Below the pieces are notes generated by a model that had not been told where the DNA came from, did not search any database, and saw only the letters and a program-made list of their open reading frames with translations. A stretch of DNA of 6,534 nucleotides from positions 1,020-7,553 of the forward strand of contig VXXH01000853.1 of NCBI GenBank assembly GCA_009835515.1, given 5' to 3'. Each line of letters begins with the position of its first letter. Position 1 is the first letter of the stretch. Positions 1 to 6,365 of the stretch are shown one piece after another. Origin of the DNA: Candidatus Poribacteria bacterium. Lineage in GTDB: Bacteria; Poribacteria; WGA-4E; WGA-3G. Position numbers and translations under genes: made by a program.

Positions 1-21
1 CACTTAAACAATGGAGGTAAT

Positions 22-663
22 ATGTACGCAGTAGCTGTCATTTCACGTAAGGGGGGCACAGGCAAAACGACACTTGCTGTCCATCTCGCGGTTGCTGCGA
101 TGCTGTCTGGTTTTGAGACTGTCCTTATTGATCTCGACACACAGGCATCTGCAGCGAAGTGGTTTGACATTCGAGATGAGGAAGACCTGTCGGTTGTATC
201 GGCACACGCGACACGTTTGAAGCAGATTATGTATGCTGCGAAACAGCACGGGGCGGAGTTCGTTGTTATTGACACAAGTGCTAAAATTGGAGACGATGCA
301 GAAGCCGCTGTTGAAGTGGTTGATCTTGCTTTGATTCCGTGTAGACCCTCAATGTTTGACTTGCAGGCAATCTCGCTGACGGTGAAAGTTGCCAATAACG
401 CAAGTGTCCCGGCACACATCGTTTTTAATTGTGTTGATCCAAGAAGTATTATGTTTCAAAATGCGCGGCAGTCTGTTGAGATCTATGATGCGAGGTGTGT
501 GCCGGTCCTGATAGGGGATTATGTGGCGTTTCAATATCCGCTTCTCGATGGACGAACAGCACAAGAGTTTGATCGCAATAGCAAGGCCTCGAGCCAGATT
601 AACGCTTTATTCAAATATGTAATGAGAGAATTGGAGGAGTTACATCGTGGCAAAACGACCTAA
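22..663 (+). CDS. parA: ParA-family partition ATPase (small, type Ib / ParF-like)
   Basis: A 213-residue P-loop ATPase of the ParA/MinD (deviant Walker A) superfamily. The deviant Walker A motif KGGTGKTT is at residues 10-17, with signature lysine K10 and P-loop lysine K15. The Walker A' segment LIDLDTQ is at 35-41 and Walker B FVVIDTSA at 80-87 (D84). Family members bind DNA non-specifically in the ATP-bound dimer and move or space a cargo bound by a partner protein. The protein has no N-terminal DNA-binding extension, and its length fits type Ib ParA (ParF class), whose partner is a small RHH protein; exactly such a gene follows and overlaps it by 17 bases. The start is ATG at 22 with GGAGG at 13-17, a rather short 4-base spacing. 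Any operator or centromere-like repeats upstream lie outside the window. It could instead serve an integrated element rather than a free plasmid. Family assignment is secure; cargo is unknown. Confidence 0.95.
   Translation: MYAVAVISRKGGTGKTTLAVHLAVAAMLSGFETVLIDLDTQASAAKWFDIRDEEDLSVVSAHATRLKQIMYAAKQHGAEFVVIDTSAKIGDDAEAAVEVVDLALIPCRPSMFDLQAISLTVKVANNASVPAHIVFNCVDPRSIMFQNARQSVEIYDARCVPVLIGDYVAFQYPLLDGRTAQEFDRNSKASSQINALFKYVMRELEELHRGKTT
633..637 (+). promoter_or_regulatory. Ribosome binding site for the RHH gene
   Basis: GGAGG lies inside the 3' end of parA, 9 bases before a GTG at 647. It decides the GTG start of the RHH gene and shows that the two genes are translated from one message. Confidence 0.7.
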
Positions 664-946
664 GAACAATCTAACAGCGATTCTCCAGCAGAGTGAAGGT
701 GAATTGCATGCCCTGGAATCTACGAAACCTGATCCTAAACCCGATCCTGTGGTGGTTTCCAATAATGTTGAAAGCAAACGTCCAGCGTGCCGTGAAGGGA
801 AGAAGGTCGTCATGTGCCATGTTGATGAAGATGTAAACACGCTGCTGGAGTATCTGAAAATTGAAAGAAAGGCATCGAAACAGGAGTTGTTGTGTGAAGC
901 CATCAATCTGTTGTTGGTCAAATATGATAAACCGCCGATTGCATAA
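647..946 (+). CDS. RHH DNA-binding protein, probable ParG-like partition partner
   Basis: A 99-residue basic protein starting at GTG, overlapping the end of parA by 17 bases. Residues 1-50 form a polar tail rich in lysine and proline, with a KPDPKPDP tandem at 27-34, probably unstructured. Residues 51-59 (GKKVVMCHV) look like the DNA-contacting beta strand, followed by helix A at about 60-74 and helix B at about 77-93. This is the strand-helix-helix layout of MetJ/Arc (RHH) proteins. In ParF/ParG systems the RHH dimer binds repeats upstream of the operon, represses it and links the centromere to ParA, while a flexible N-terminal tail stimulates ATP hydrolysis. That layout matches here. The functional call rests on domain pattern and gene order; an RHH antitoxin-like repressor is the alternative, but no toxin gene is seen next to it. 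Confidence 0.82.
   Translation: MAKRPKNNLTAILQQSEGELHALESTKPDPKPDPVVVSNNVESKRPACREGKKVVMCHVDEDVNTLLEYLKIERKASKQELLCEAINLLLVKYDKPPIA
725..748 (+). repeat. 12-bp in-frame tandem duplication in the RHH gene
   Basis: Two consecutive 12-base units (AAACCTGATCCT and AAACCCGATCCT, one difference) encode KPDP twice in the flexible N-terminal tail. It looks like a small slippage duplication in a linker tolerant of length change. Confidence 0.7.
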
Positions 947-989
947 ATCAAGGGTCTTCACAGCGGGTGTCTTTTGAAGCCGGTCTGAG

Positions 990-1011
990 GGCGTTCTCGC
1001 CATCTTTTTTT
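990..1011 (+). terminator. Weak rho-independent terminator candidate after the partition cassette
   Basis: GGCG-TTCT-CGCC forms a 4-bp all-GC stem with a four-base loop, followed after three bases by seven T. It sits 44 bases after the stop of the RHH gene. The stem is short, so the call rests mainly on the T run and position. Confidence 0.35.
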
Positions 1012-1255
1012 GCATGATTTTAGAAATTTACTGGAAAACCTTAGAAGATGCGAATCAACAGTTAGTATTGCGTTTTGAGAAACTCAAGAAAGCGCGCCGC
1101 TGGCGATCCGCAAGGCATCGTGCAAGCCCGTATGGAATACTAAAGGCATTGCAGATACTCTACACTGACGCGCAGAACGCCGTATCGCAGCCGATGCGAT
1201 TTAAGTCTTAGCAGGTTTGTCTCGGCTTGTCGGTGTGCGATCGTTTAAAAAAGGA

Positions 1256-1284
1256 TTGCCTCATTTAGGTTAATCTGATACACT
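1256..1284 (+). promoter_or_regulatory. Possible sigma70 promoter of the R-M operon
   Basis: TTGCCT (1256-1261) and TACACT (1279-1284) are separated by 17 bases and each matches the -35/-10 consensus at 4 of 6 positions. The start of transcription would be near 1291, giving a leader of about 130 bases that carries the inverted repeat at 1300-1341. Match quality is modest. Confidence 0.3.
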
Positions 1285-1299
1285 TTATAAATCCAGTTT

Positions 1300-1341
1300 G
1301 GGTGGCACTACGCAGCGGACCTCTCGGTATGTCTGCCACCC
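1300..1341 (+). repeat. 8-bp perfect inverted repeat in the R-M leader
   Basis: GGGTGGCA at 1300-1307 and TGCCACCC at 1334-1341 are perfect complements separated by 26 bases. A competing pairing exists between CTACG (1308-1312) and CGTAG (1351-1355). The segment is visibly more G+C-rich than its surroundings. No T run follows, so it is not an intrinsic terminator. It could be a regulatory stem-loop, an operator, or part of a dispersed repeat family. Confidence 0.5.
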
Positions 1342-1406
1342 CTCCGCCCTCGTAGCGGATAAAGGACTGGAAACTGGAAACCAATTTATTGAAAGCCCCA
1401 CTGTAT

Positions 1407-1411
1407 AGGAG
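1407..1411 (+). promoter_or_regulatory. Ribosome binding site for the methyltransferase
   Basis: AGGAG, 10 bases before the GTG at 1422. The GTG at 1411 runs into a stop within nine codons, so 1422 is the start that gives the full open frame. Confidence 0.55.
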
Positions 1412-1421
1412 TGATTGAATT

Positions 1422-2309
1422 GTGGCAACGAAAATAAAGAACAGGTTGAACAATTTGAGTGGTCGAGAATGGCTCCCATTGACAAGAAGTGCTTATGTAG
1501 ATGGCGTAACTCGCCCATCTGAAGAATTGGATTGGGATAACGTTCTAAGAGAATCACAGGGGTCAATCGTTGTGATGTCCAAAGCTACACCCAGAGATCA
1601 CCTGAAGAAACAACATCCAGCTACATTCGCAGAGGAAGACGCTCGCCGTTTAGTTAGGATGTTTACGCAAGAGGGGCAGCACGTTCTTGATCCTTTCATT
1701 GGGTCGGGAAGTGCAGCGATTGCTTGTGTGCTGGAGAAGCGTGCGTGTACCGGATTCGACATATATGAACAATGGGTGCAACTTGCTAATGAGAGAATTC
1801 GTAAAGTAATTGATTATAGTCCTTATCCTATACGGATTGAGGCAAAGGACGCTCTCACGGCGATGAAACAAATGGATGCTGAATCTCAAGACTTTATTCT
1901 CACCAGTCCGCCATATTGGGGAATACTCCAAAAAACAGATCACAAAGCAAAATCTGAGCGTTCCAAAGATGGACTTGCTACAGATTATGGTGATAATGAT
2001 GCATACGATCTTGGGCGCATCAATTCTTATGATCGGTTTCTGGATGTTCTAACAGAGCATTTTAGGGAGTGGATCCGGGTATTAAAGCACCGAGCATATA
2101 CGGCAGTAATCGTTTCAGATTTTAGGCACCAAAGCCGGTATTATCCGTTTCATGCCCATGTTGGCGAGTGTCTTGAAAAAGTCGGTATGACTTTGCAGGG
2201 AATGGTCGTTATCGTACAGGATTCCAAGCGTTTGTACCCTTATGGCTATCCGACAACCTATGTTCCGAATATTTGTAATCAGTTCGTTGTAATCGCGAGG
2301 AAGCTATAA
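1422..2309 (+). CDS. Site-specific DNA amino-methyltransferase (N6-adenine or N4-cytosine), type II R-M
   Basis: A 295-residue SAM-dependent DNA methyltransferase. Visible motifs in order: motif X region HPATF (65-69), motif I DPFIGSGS (90-97, the SAM-binding FxGxG loop), an acidic motif II residue in GFDIYE (111-116, D113), and catalytic motif IV TSPPYW (161-166). The (S/T)SPPY form occurs in both N4-cytosine and N6-adenine enzymes, so the methylated base cannot be read from sequence. Motif order is X-I-IV with only about 64 residues between I and IV. The target-recognition part is therefore probably the roughly 130 residues after motif IV (or the N-terminal 60), not a central insert, unlike the IV-TRD-X-I order of classical beta-class enzymes. 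The start is GTG at 1422. The stop overlaps the next start (TAATG), implying translational coupling to the putative nuclease, with the methyltransferase made first. Its role would be to protect host sites from the partner enzyme. An orphan methyltransferase is less likely given the coupling. Confidence 0.93.
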   Translation: MATKIKNRLNNLSGREWLPLTRSAYVDGVTRPSEELDWDNVLRESQGSIVVMSKATPRDHLKKQHPATFAEEDARRLVRMFTQEGQHVLDPFIGSGSAAIACVLEKRACTGFDIYEQWVQLANERIRKVIDYSPYPIRIEAKDALTAMKQMDAESQDFILTSPPYWGILQKTDHKAKSERSKDGLATDYGDNDAYDLGRINSYDRFLDVLTEHFREWIRVLKHRAYTAVIVSDFRHQSRYYPFHAHVGECLEKVGMTLQGMVVIVQDSKRLYPYGYPTTYVPNICNQFVVIARKL

Positions 2310-2971
2310 TGAGCTCATTCCGTGGTAGAACGCAAACAGCAAGCGAATTAGAGGCTCCTTTCATTCACACGCTCAACCAAGAGTGCGAAACTCACGAGAT
2401 TGCAAAGTTCGGAGCGGAAAGCACAGGTGTAAGCGAAATTCATAAATACATTCGCTTCGCTACCGATATATCATCCCGTTTTGTTCGTTTTTTACCAGAT
2501 TCTGTGATGGTAAGAAAGGGTGATGGAATTGGACCGAAAACTGCCCTCGTTGAATTCAAGGTACAGGACACACTCATCTATTCAGACAACTTTCTCCGGA
2601 GTATACAAAAGGAATATCAAGAGAAAAAACAACCTGAAGACCCGGAATTGACTGAAAAGCCTCAGATATTTAACGTTGAAAAAGATGCACTCTATATTTA
2701 CAATGAGATTGCGACGAAGTTAGGCGTGGTAGTTGTTGTAATTGGTTGGCAGAAACCTACAAATAGATTCATTGCTCAGTATGCTGATAAAATCGTTATA
2801 TGTAACCAGTGGCACGGCGACCCGCAAAGACGGACATCTGGTAGTGGCACACCAAACTGCAATACTCATATTGACAGTTATGAACCTTTAGGTGCTTTTT
2901 TTACTACGGAGTTCGGCATACAAGATCATGTATTAAACGCTATCATGCAAAGTATAAGAAGACAGTCATAG
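2309..2971 (+). CDS. Putative type II restriction endonuclease (PD-(D/E)xK fold candidate)
   Basis: A 220-residue protein I do not recognise as a named family. Its ATG shares one base with the methyltransferase stop, the arrangement typical of coupled R-M genes. Residues 63-64 (PD in RFLPDSV) and 82-84 (EFK in LVEFKVQ) reproduce the PD-x(17)-ExK signature of PD-(D/E)xK nucleases, with hydrophobic strands around each half. E45 in the preceding helix-like stretch could be an additional acidic residue. Residues 137-148 form a hydrophobic strand (GVVVVVIGWQKP) that fits the core of such a fold. No signal peptide or membrane segment is present. By context it would cut DNA lacking the partner's methylation; recognition sequence is unknown. 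Motif plus gene order support the role, but a non-nuclease accessory protein cannot be excluded. Confidence 0.65.
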   Translation: MSSFRGRTQTASELEAPFIHTLNQECETHEIAKFGAESTGVSEIHKYIRFATDISSRFVRFLPDSVMVRKGDGIGPKTALVEFKVQDTLIYSDNFLRSIQKEYQEKKQPEDPELTEKPQIFNVEKDALYIYNEIATKLGVVVVVIGWQKPTNRFIAQYADKIVICNQWHGDPQRRTSGSGTPNCNTHIDSYEPLGAFFTTEFGIQDHVLNAIMQSIRRQS

Positions 2972-2985
2972 AAAGGTATTGCACC

Positions 2986-3547
2986 ATGAAGGCACAAGCC
3001 CCTTGATAGCGACGAGATCAGGCGTGTTTCCAATTGCTTTGATGGCATTTTCGAGGGACGCAATCGCGGTTTATTTATGATAGGTGTCTCCACCGGCAGG
3101 CGCGTCTCCGAATCGCTCGGTCTCCTACGCGTCGCGGATGTCTACCAGAACGGTTAACCGGTAACGAATCTGCTCTACAGTAAAAACATCGTCAAGGGTA
3201 GTGAAGTTTCGAGGGCAGTGCTGGTGAACGTAGACGGCAGAGACGTGATAACGAATTTGATAGACTGGCACCGGGAGCAGACGGCGCACAACATGCTCAA
3301 AGTCGCGTTTATGGCTGCTGGCTTGAACGGCAAAATAGCGACGCACAGTCTGCGGAAATTCTTTGCGCAGTAAGTCTATGAACACTCTGGGGATATCTAT
3401 TTGGTGCAGGAGTTGACCGGTCACCGGAGCGTCGCGACGACGCAGAAGTAGATCGGAGTCTCTTATGCCTCGGCGCGTGAAGCCGTTGAAGCGATTGCGT
3501 TGGGATCTGAACTTTACAAAAGAACGTCGTTTTGTCACGTTCAGTGA
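2986..3547 (+). pseudogene. Inactivated small tyrosine recombinase (integrase)
   Basis: Reading the frame from 2993 (TGA-ended at 3545-3547) gives a nearly complete catalytic domain of a phage-integrase-type tyrosine recombinase. Arg I is in TGRRVSE (codon 3101), the beta-strand lysine in NIVKG (codon 3194), HSLRK supplies His 3344 and Arg II 3353, and LTGHRS supplies His 3422. The catalytic tyrosine, expected nine residues after that His in TTQKYIGV, is a TAG at 3449. Further stops are TAA at 3155 and TAA at 3371. An ATG at 2986, preceded by GAAAGG at 2971-2976, is out of frame by one base. Removing one G at 2991-2992 would give a start reading MKHKPLDSDEIRRVS and a total of about 186 residues. 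Four lesions and no surviving tyrosine mean it cannot work. The adjacent R-M stop is TAG, so these stops are not simply recoded. This is a relic of a mobile element within the defence block. Confidence 0.92.
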
Positions 3548-3662
3548 AAAACATCACCGATGAAACACTGCTGCTTGGGTCCGAGATCTCGACACAAATG
3601 CCCTGACAACCGCAGAAATCATCAAAATTTCGTAAAACCAAGCCTATCTGATTCTTGAAAGT

Positions 3663-3667
3663 AAGGA
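3663..3667 (+). promoter_or_regulatory. Ribosome binding site supporting a TTG start
   Basis: AAGGA seven bases before TTG at 3675. The frame upstream contains no ATG or GTG before the in-frame TAA at 3633, so TTG is the best start for the DUF262 protein. Confidence 0.6.
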
Positions 3668-3674
3668 TATAAAT

Positions 3675-5384
3675 TTGTTTAATATTCAACCGAAGCTTCT
3701 AACGTTCGCACAACTGCTGGAAAAACGTCTGTTCCGTATTCCGCTCTACCAGCGTGCCTATTCATGGCGACGCACAGAGCGTCAGGATATGTTCAAAGAC
3801 ATCCAAAAACTTAAAGAGAGACCGGGGAACTCACATTTTATGGCAACCATTGTCGGACTCAGCCGTGAAACCGTTGAAATCGGAACGGATGAATATAACG
3901 TTATCGAGATCGTAGATGGACAACAACGATTGACGACACTCGTGATTTTGCTGAAGGTGATTGCCAAAGAACTCAAAGCGTTGTTGACAGACGCAGACGC
4001 ACCTACCACAGATGCAAGCCTTGAACGGGAGCTTCGGGAACTTCAAGAGCTTCTTGTAAAACCCGATGCGTTAAGTCTAATTCTACTACAAACCAATCAT
4101 GATCGAAGTCAATACTTTGCCAACTTTCTCAGACACGGAACGTCTCATCCGGTTTCAGATGCACAAACGCTTGCAGATCGCGAGTTATTAAGGGCGATCC
4201 ACGAATGCCACTCTTTTGTCCAGCGGTGGAAAAACCCTATTCAGCTCTTACGCATCCTCAAGAATCAACTCTGGTTTATACTTCACGAGACCAAGGATGT
4301 GGAAGCCGTCTATACCGTTTTTGAGGTACTAAACAACAGAGGACTCGAGGTCTCTTGGTTGGCGAAACTCAAAAGTAGACTCATGGAAGTCGTTTCTGAC
4401 GCAGGACAGGGCAATCGGGTTGAACATATAGAAGAACTTCACCAGATTTGGGGGGCATTCTATGGAACCGTAGGGCTGCGTGAGGGCATAGACGCTGAAG
4501 CTCTCAGATTCGCAGCGACACTCAGATATCGATATTCTATCAAGAAAGTTCTTAATGAAGAAGGTGCTGTCAATGCTTTGATGAATGAAGTAGGAACGAG
4601 TACCGCTAAGACCGTCGAAATCTCAAATTGGCTCCTGAAGGTTGTCAACACCGTCAATCAACTTCAAGAGGAGATGAGACAACCTGTAACCAAAATTCGC
4701 CATGCAAGATTGCTTGCGGTTTCAATCATACTGCGCGATTTTCCTGCCGAAGTCGAAAGAAAACTTCTCGACCAATGGGAAAAAACATCTTTCCGTATTT
4801 TTGGGTTATGCCGGAAAGATGCCCGGACAGGCGTCGGAGATTTTGTTCAATTAGCCTGTGAAATTCAGAAAAACTTGGATCTGAGTAGCGATGATATTTC
4901 TGAAAAGATACGCAAGATTGGTGCAGGCAATACGATTGAGACGGCCGGTGATCTACTTTACAATACTGACTGTTATAACGGGTGGGAGGCAGAGCTCCGT
5001 TATTTGTTGTATCGCTATGAGGAACACCTCGCCGAACAACGCGGTCAGAAGTTTGATAACGTGCAGTGGAAACGTATTTGGGAAGAATCTGCTGTGAATT
5101 CCATCGAACACATACTCCCACAATCAAAAGGGAGCCAATACAGTTGGCAAAACGGCATTTTCGTCCATCGGCTCGGGAACTTGCTACTCTTACCCCCTCG
5201 TCTTAACTCTGAACTCACGGACAAAGACCCACAAGAAAAGGCGGATGACTATCGCCAGACTGGGCTTCTCATCGCAGGGGATGTCGCCGAAATGATCCTC
5301 CAAGAGGAAGGTTGGGGTGAGGCAGATATTGAAAGCCGGGAGAATGAACTTCTCGAATGGATTTTTGATGAGTACGATTGCTAA
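3675..5384 (+). CDS. DUF262-DUF1524 protein, GmrSD-like type IV restriction enzyme
   Basis: A 569-residue single-chain protein. The N-terminal DUF262 (GmrS-like, nucleotide-dependent) domain shows IPLYQRAYSW at 22-31, the hallmark DGQQR at 81-85 (IVDGQQRLTTL) and FEVLNNRG at 216-223. A helical middle follows. The C-terminal DUF1524 (GmrD-like, His-Me/HNH-type nuclease) domain shows SIEHILPQ at 476-483 (candidate catalytic H479) and HRLGNLLLLPPRLN at 498-511 (conserved N502 and N511). All hallmark residues are present, so it is probably active. Relatives such as GmrSD cleave DNA carrying modified cytosines; related domains occur in BrxU and SspE. The target modification here is unknown. The start is TTG at 3675. 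The gene follows the dead recombinase with a gap of about 127 bases in which I see no convincing promoter. It sits on the same strand as the R-M pair but is separated from it, so it is probably transcribed independently. Confidence 0.93.
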   Translation: MFNIQPKLLTFAQLLEKRLFRIPLYQRAYSWRRTERQDMFKDIQKLKERPGNSHFMATIVGLSRETVEIGTDEYNVIEIVDGQQRLTTLVILLKVIAKELKALLTDADAPTTDASLERELRELQELLVKPDALSLILLQTNHDRSQYFANFLRHGTSHPVSDAQTLADRELLRAIHECHSFVQRWKNPIQLLRILKNQLWFILHETKDVEAVYTVFEVLNNRGLEVSWLAKLKSRLMEVVSDAGQGNRVEHIEELHQIWGAFYGTVGLREGIDAEALRFAATLRYRYSIKKVLNEEGAVNALMNEVGTSTAKTVEISNWLLKVVNTVNQLQEEMRQPVTKIRHARLLAVSIILRDFPAEVERKLLDQWEKTSFRIFGLCRKDARTGVGDFVQLACEIQKNLDLSSDDISEKIRKIGAGNTIETAGDLLYNTDCYNGWEAELRYLLYRYEEHLAEQRGQKFDNVQWKRIWEESAVNSIEHILPQSKGSQYSWQNGIFVHRLGNLLLLPPRLNSELTDKDPQEKADDYRQTGLLIAGDVAEMILQEEGWGEADIESRENELLEWIFDEYDC

Positions 5385-5519
5385 ATATTATGGGATAATC
5401 CGATCATAACCTCCAAAAAATGACAAACGGGCGGTAGGTGCTTTTTCTAACTGCTTCCTTTCGAGAATCGCCTCCAAAACTTCACTGGAAGAAGGCTCTC
5501 GTAAAAAACGGAGTTTACC

Positions 5520-5548
5520 ACACAACACCAGTGATAGGTGGATTGTGT
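5520..5548 (-). terminator. 3' hairpin after the metallopeptidase gene
   Basis: ACACAACACC (5520-5529) pairs with GGTG (5537-5540) and TTGTGT (5543-5548), a 10-bp stem with a two-base bulge and seven-base loop. It starts 15 bases after the minus-strand stop. On the minus strand a run of six T (5508-5503) follows, but about 11 bases after the stem, which is far for a classical intrinsic terminator. It may protect the 3' end instead. It also lies between convergent genes. Confidence 0.35.
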
Positions 5549-5563
5549 AGGAGCGTTTATGAG

Positions 5564-6205
5564 TTAGTATGTCTTCGGAATTTCATCTGCGGACAGCCAA
5601 TCATCTATTAGGCTTGTAAGTCCTTGGTCATACTCCTTGAATGCCTCTCTCGATTCAAATTCTCCAATGTAATACCACATCCTAACCCCTTCCGCCCAAT
5701 ACTCCTCAACATTTTGCGAGGACCTCGGATTACGATCCCATGTTTTTGAGGCAATGCTTGTATTGTAGGATTGTTCTAAGGCACTATAAAAGTTTGGAGA
5801 TAGTTGGCGAATCGCATACATTATTGCATGTGCGAGCTCATGAAGAAACACTCCCATATCTGGTTGGTTTTCCCATTCAACAACCGATGCAAGGTATCCT
5901 GGAAACTCATTATTTTTATCTGGGTATAAGGTGCAGCCGTGATTATAGTTTGGGTCGTTCTCATCCAGGTCTAAGTAAGATGCGACGTTTTCTCCTCGTG
6001 CTACAAGAATACAGGTAAAATCTGATAGTTCCCGACGGATTTCTGGGCGTTTAGAAGTGATTGTCAAAATGATTTTCTGTGCTGTGTAAATAGCGTTATC
6101 GCTAACATTTTCAGAACCCGTTATCGCTATCTCTTCGGCTTCCAGATACTTTATGCAGATTTTTGTCACTTTTTCCTTTGCTTCAGGAATAATTGGGAAC
6201 GGCAT
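5564..6205 (-). CDS. Putative zinc metallopeptidase (HExxH ... EYWAEG), cytosolic
   Basis: A 213-residue protein whose centre carries HELAH at residues 122-126, the HExxH zinc site (H122, E123, H126). About 40 residues later EEYWAEG (167-173) supplies a likely third zinc ligand, E172 or E168, as in gluzincin-type peptidases. From memory, this HExxH/EYWAEG(V)xxWF pairing, with the preceding VSDNAIYTA and following AFKEYDQGL segments, matches a family of uncharacterised, usually secreted, proteins in planctomycetes and other environmental bacteria. Here the N-terminus (MPFPIIPEAKEK) has no signal peptide and no membrane segment is seen, so it should act in the cytosol. The start is ATG at 6205-6203 with AAGGAG at 6220-6215 on the minus strand, spacing nine. 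It is transcribed towards the DUF262 gene and ends 179 bases from it. Substrate is unknown; activity is inferred only from the motif. Confidence 0.8.
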   Translation of the reverse strand: MPFPIIPEAKEKVTKICIKYLEAEEIAITGSENVSDNAIYTAQKIILTITSKRPEIRRELSDFTCILVARGENVASYLDLDENDPNYNHGCTLYPDKNNEFPGYLASVVEWENQPDMGVFLHELAHAIMYAIRQLSPNFYSALEQSYNTSIASKTWDRNPRSSQNVEEYWAEGVRMWYYIGEFESREAFKEYDQGLTSLIDDWLSADEIPKTY

Positions 6206-6281
6206 TTTTGAAAACTCCTTTTGCCTTATTTATTCCTCTTTTTTTCAACTTGCCCACCTGCTTGTTCTAACCCTCAGTGAA

Positions 6282-6312
6282 ATTATACTACATCTGACTG
6301 ATGAAATGCCAA
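6282..6312 (-). promoter_or_regulatory. Candidate sigma70 promoter of the metallopeptidase gene
   Basis: On the minus strand, TTGGCA (6312-6307; 5 of 6 to consensus) and a perfect TATAAT (6287-6282) are separated by 19 bases, longer than the ideal 17. Transcription would start near 6275, giving a leader of about 70 bases. Confidence 0.42.
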
Positions 6313-6365
6313 TTCAGATTAGCAAGACATAAACCGTCTTGCAGCGAAAAAGTGGAAACTACACA

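Larger units (their letters stand above)
947..1421. other. Intergenic region between partition cassette and R-M operon
   Basis: 475 bases with no gene I can support. It holds a weak terminator-like hairpin (990-1011), a featureless middle, a possible promoter (1256-1284), an inverted repeat (1300-1341), a short tandem CTGGAAA pair (1367-1380) and the ribosome binding site of the methyltransferase gene (1407-1411). A 65-codon open frame at 1014-1211 has no ribosome binding site and no recognisable protein pattern, so it is not called as a gene. Confidence 0.6.

Noticed and set aside
1014..1211. 65-codon open frame on the plus strand
   Set aside because: No ribosome binding site before the ATG (the start follows a T run directly), no recognisable domain, and it begins right at a terminator-like hairpin.
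3155..3451. Possible stop-codon recoding in the recombinase (TAA, TAA, TAG in frame)
   Set aside because: The other genes here end in TAA, or TAG for the putative nuclease, and the recombinase also has a frameshift, so decay explains it better.
3125..3538. 137-codon open frame on the minus strand (and a second at 3309-3689)
   Set aside because: Antisense shadow of the recombinase pseudogene: the plus-strand frame carries all integrase motifs, while the arginine-rich minus-strand product has no family pattern.
4726..5127. 133-codon minus-strand frame inside the DUF262-DUF1524 gene
   Set aside because: Fully contained in a gene with intact, conserved motifs on the plus strand; composition typical of an antisense shadow.
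5388..5582. Open minus-strand frame of about 64 codons ending at TAA 5390-5388, with a coding-like tail (SEVLEAILERKQLEK)
   Set aside because: Only a GTG at 5528 with no ribosome binding site could start it; it overlaps the end of the metallopeptidase gene and the 3' hairpin. It may be a gene remnant but cannot be supported.
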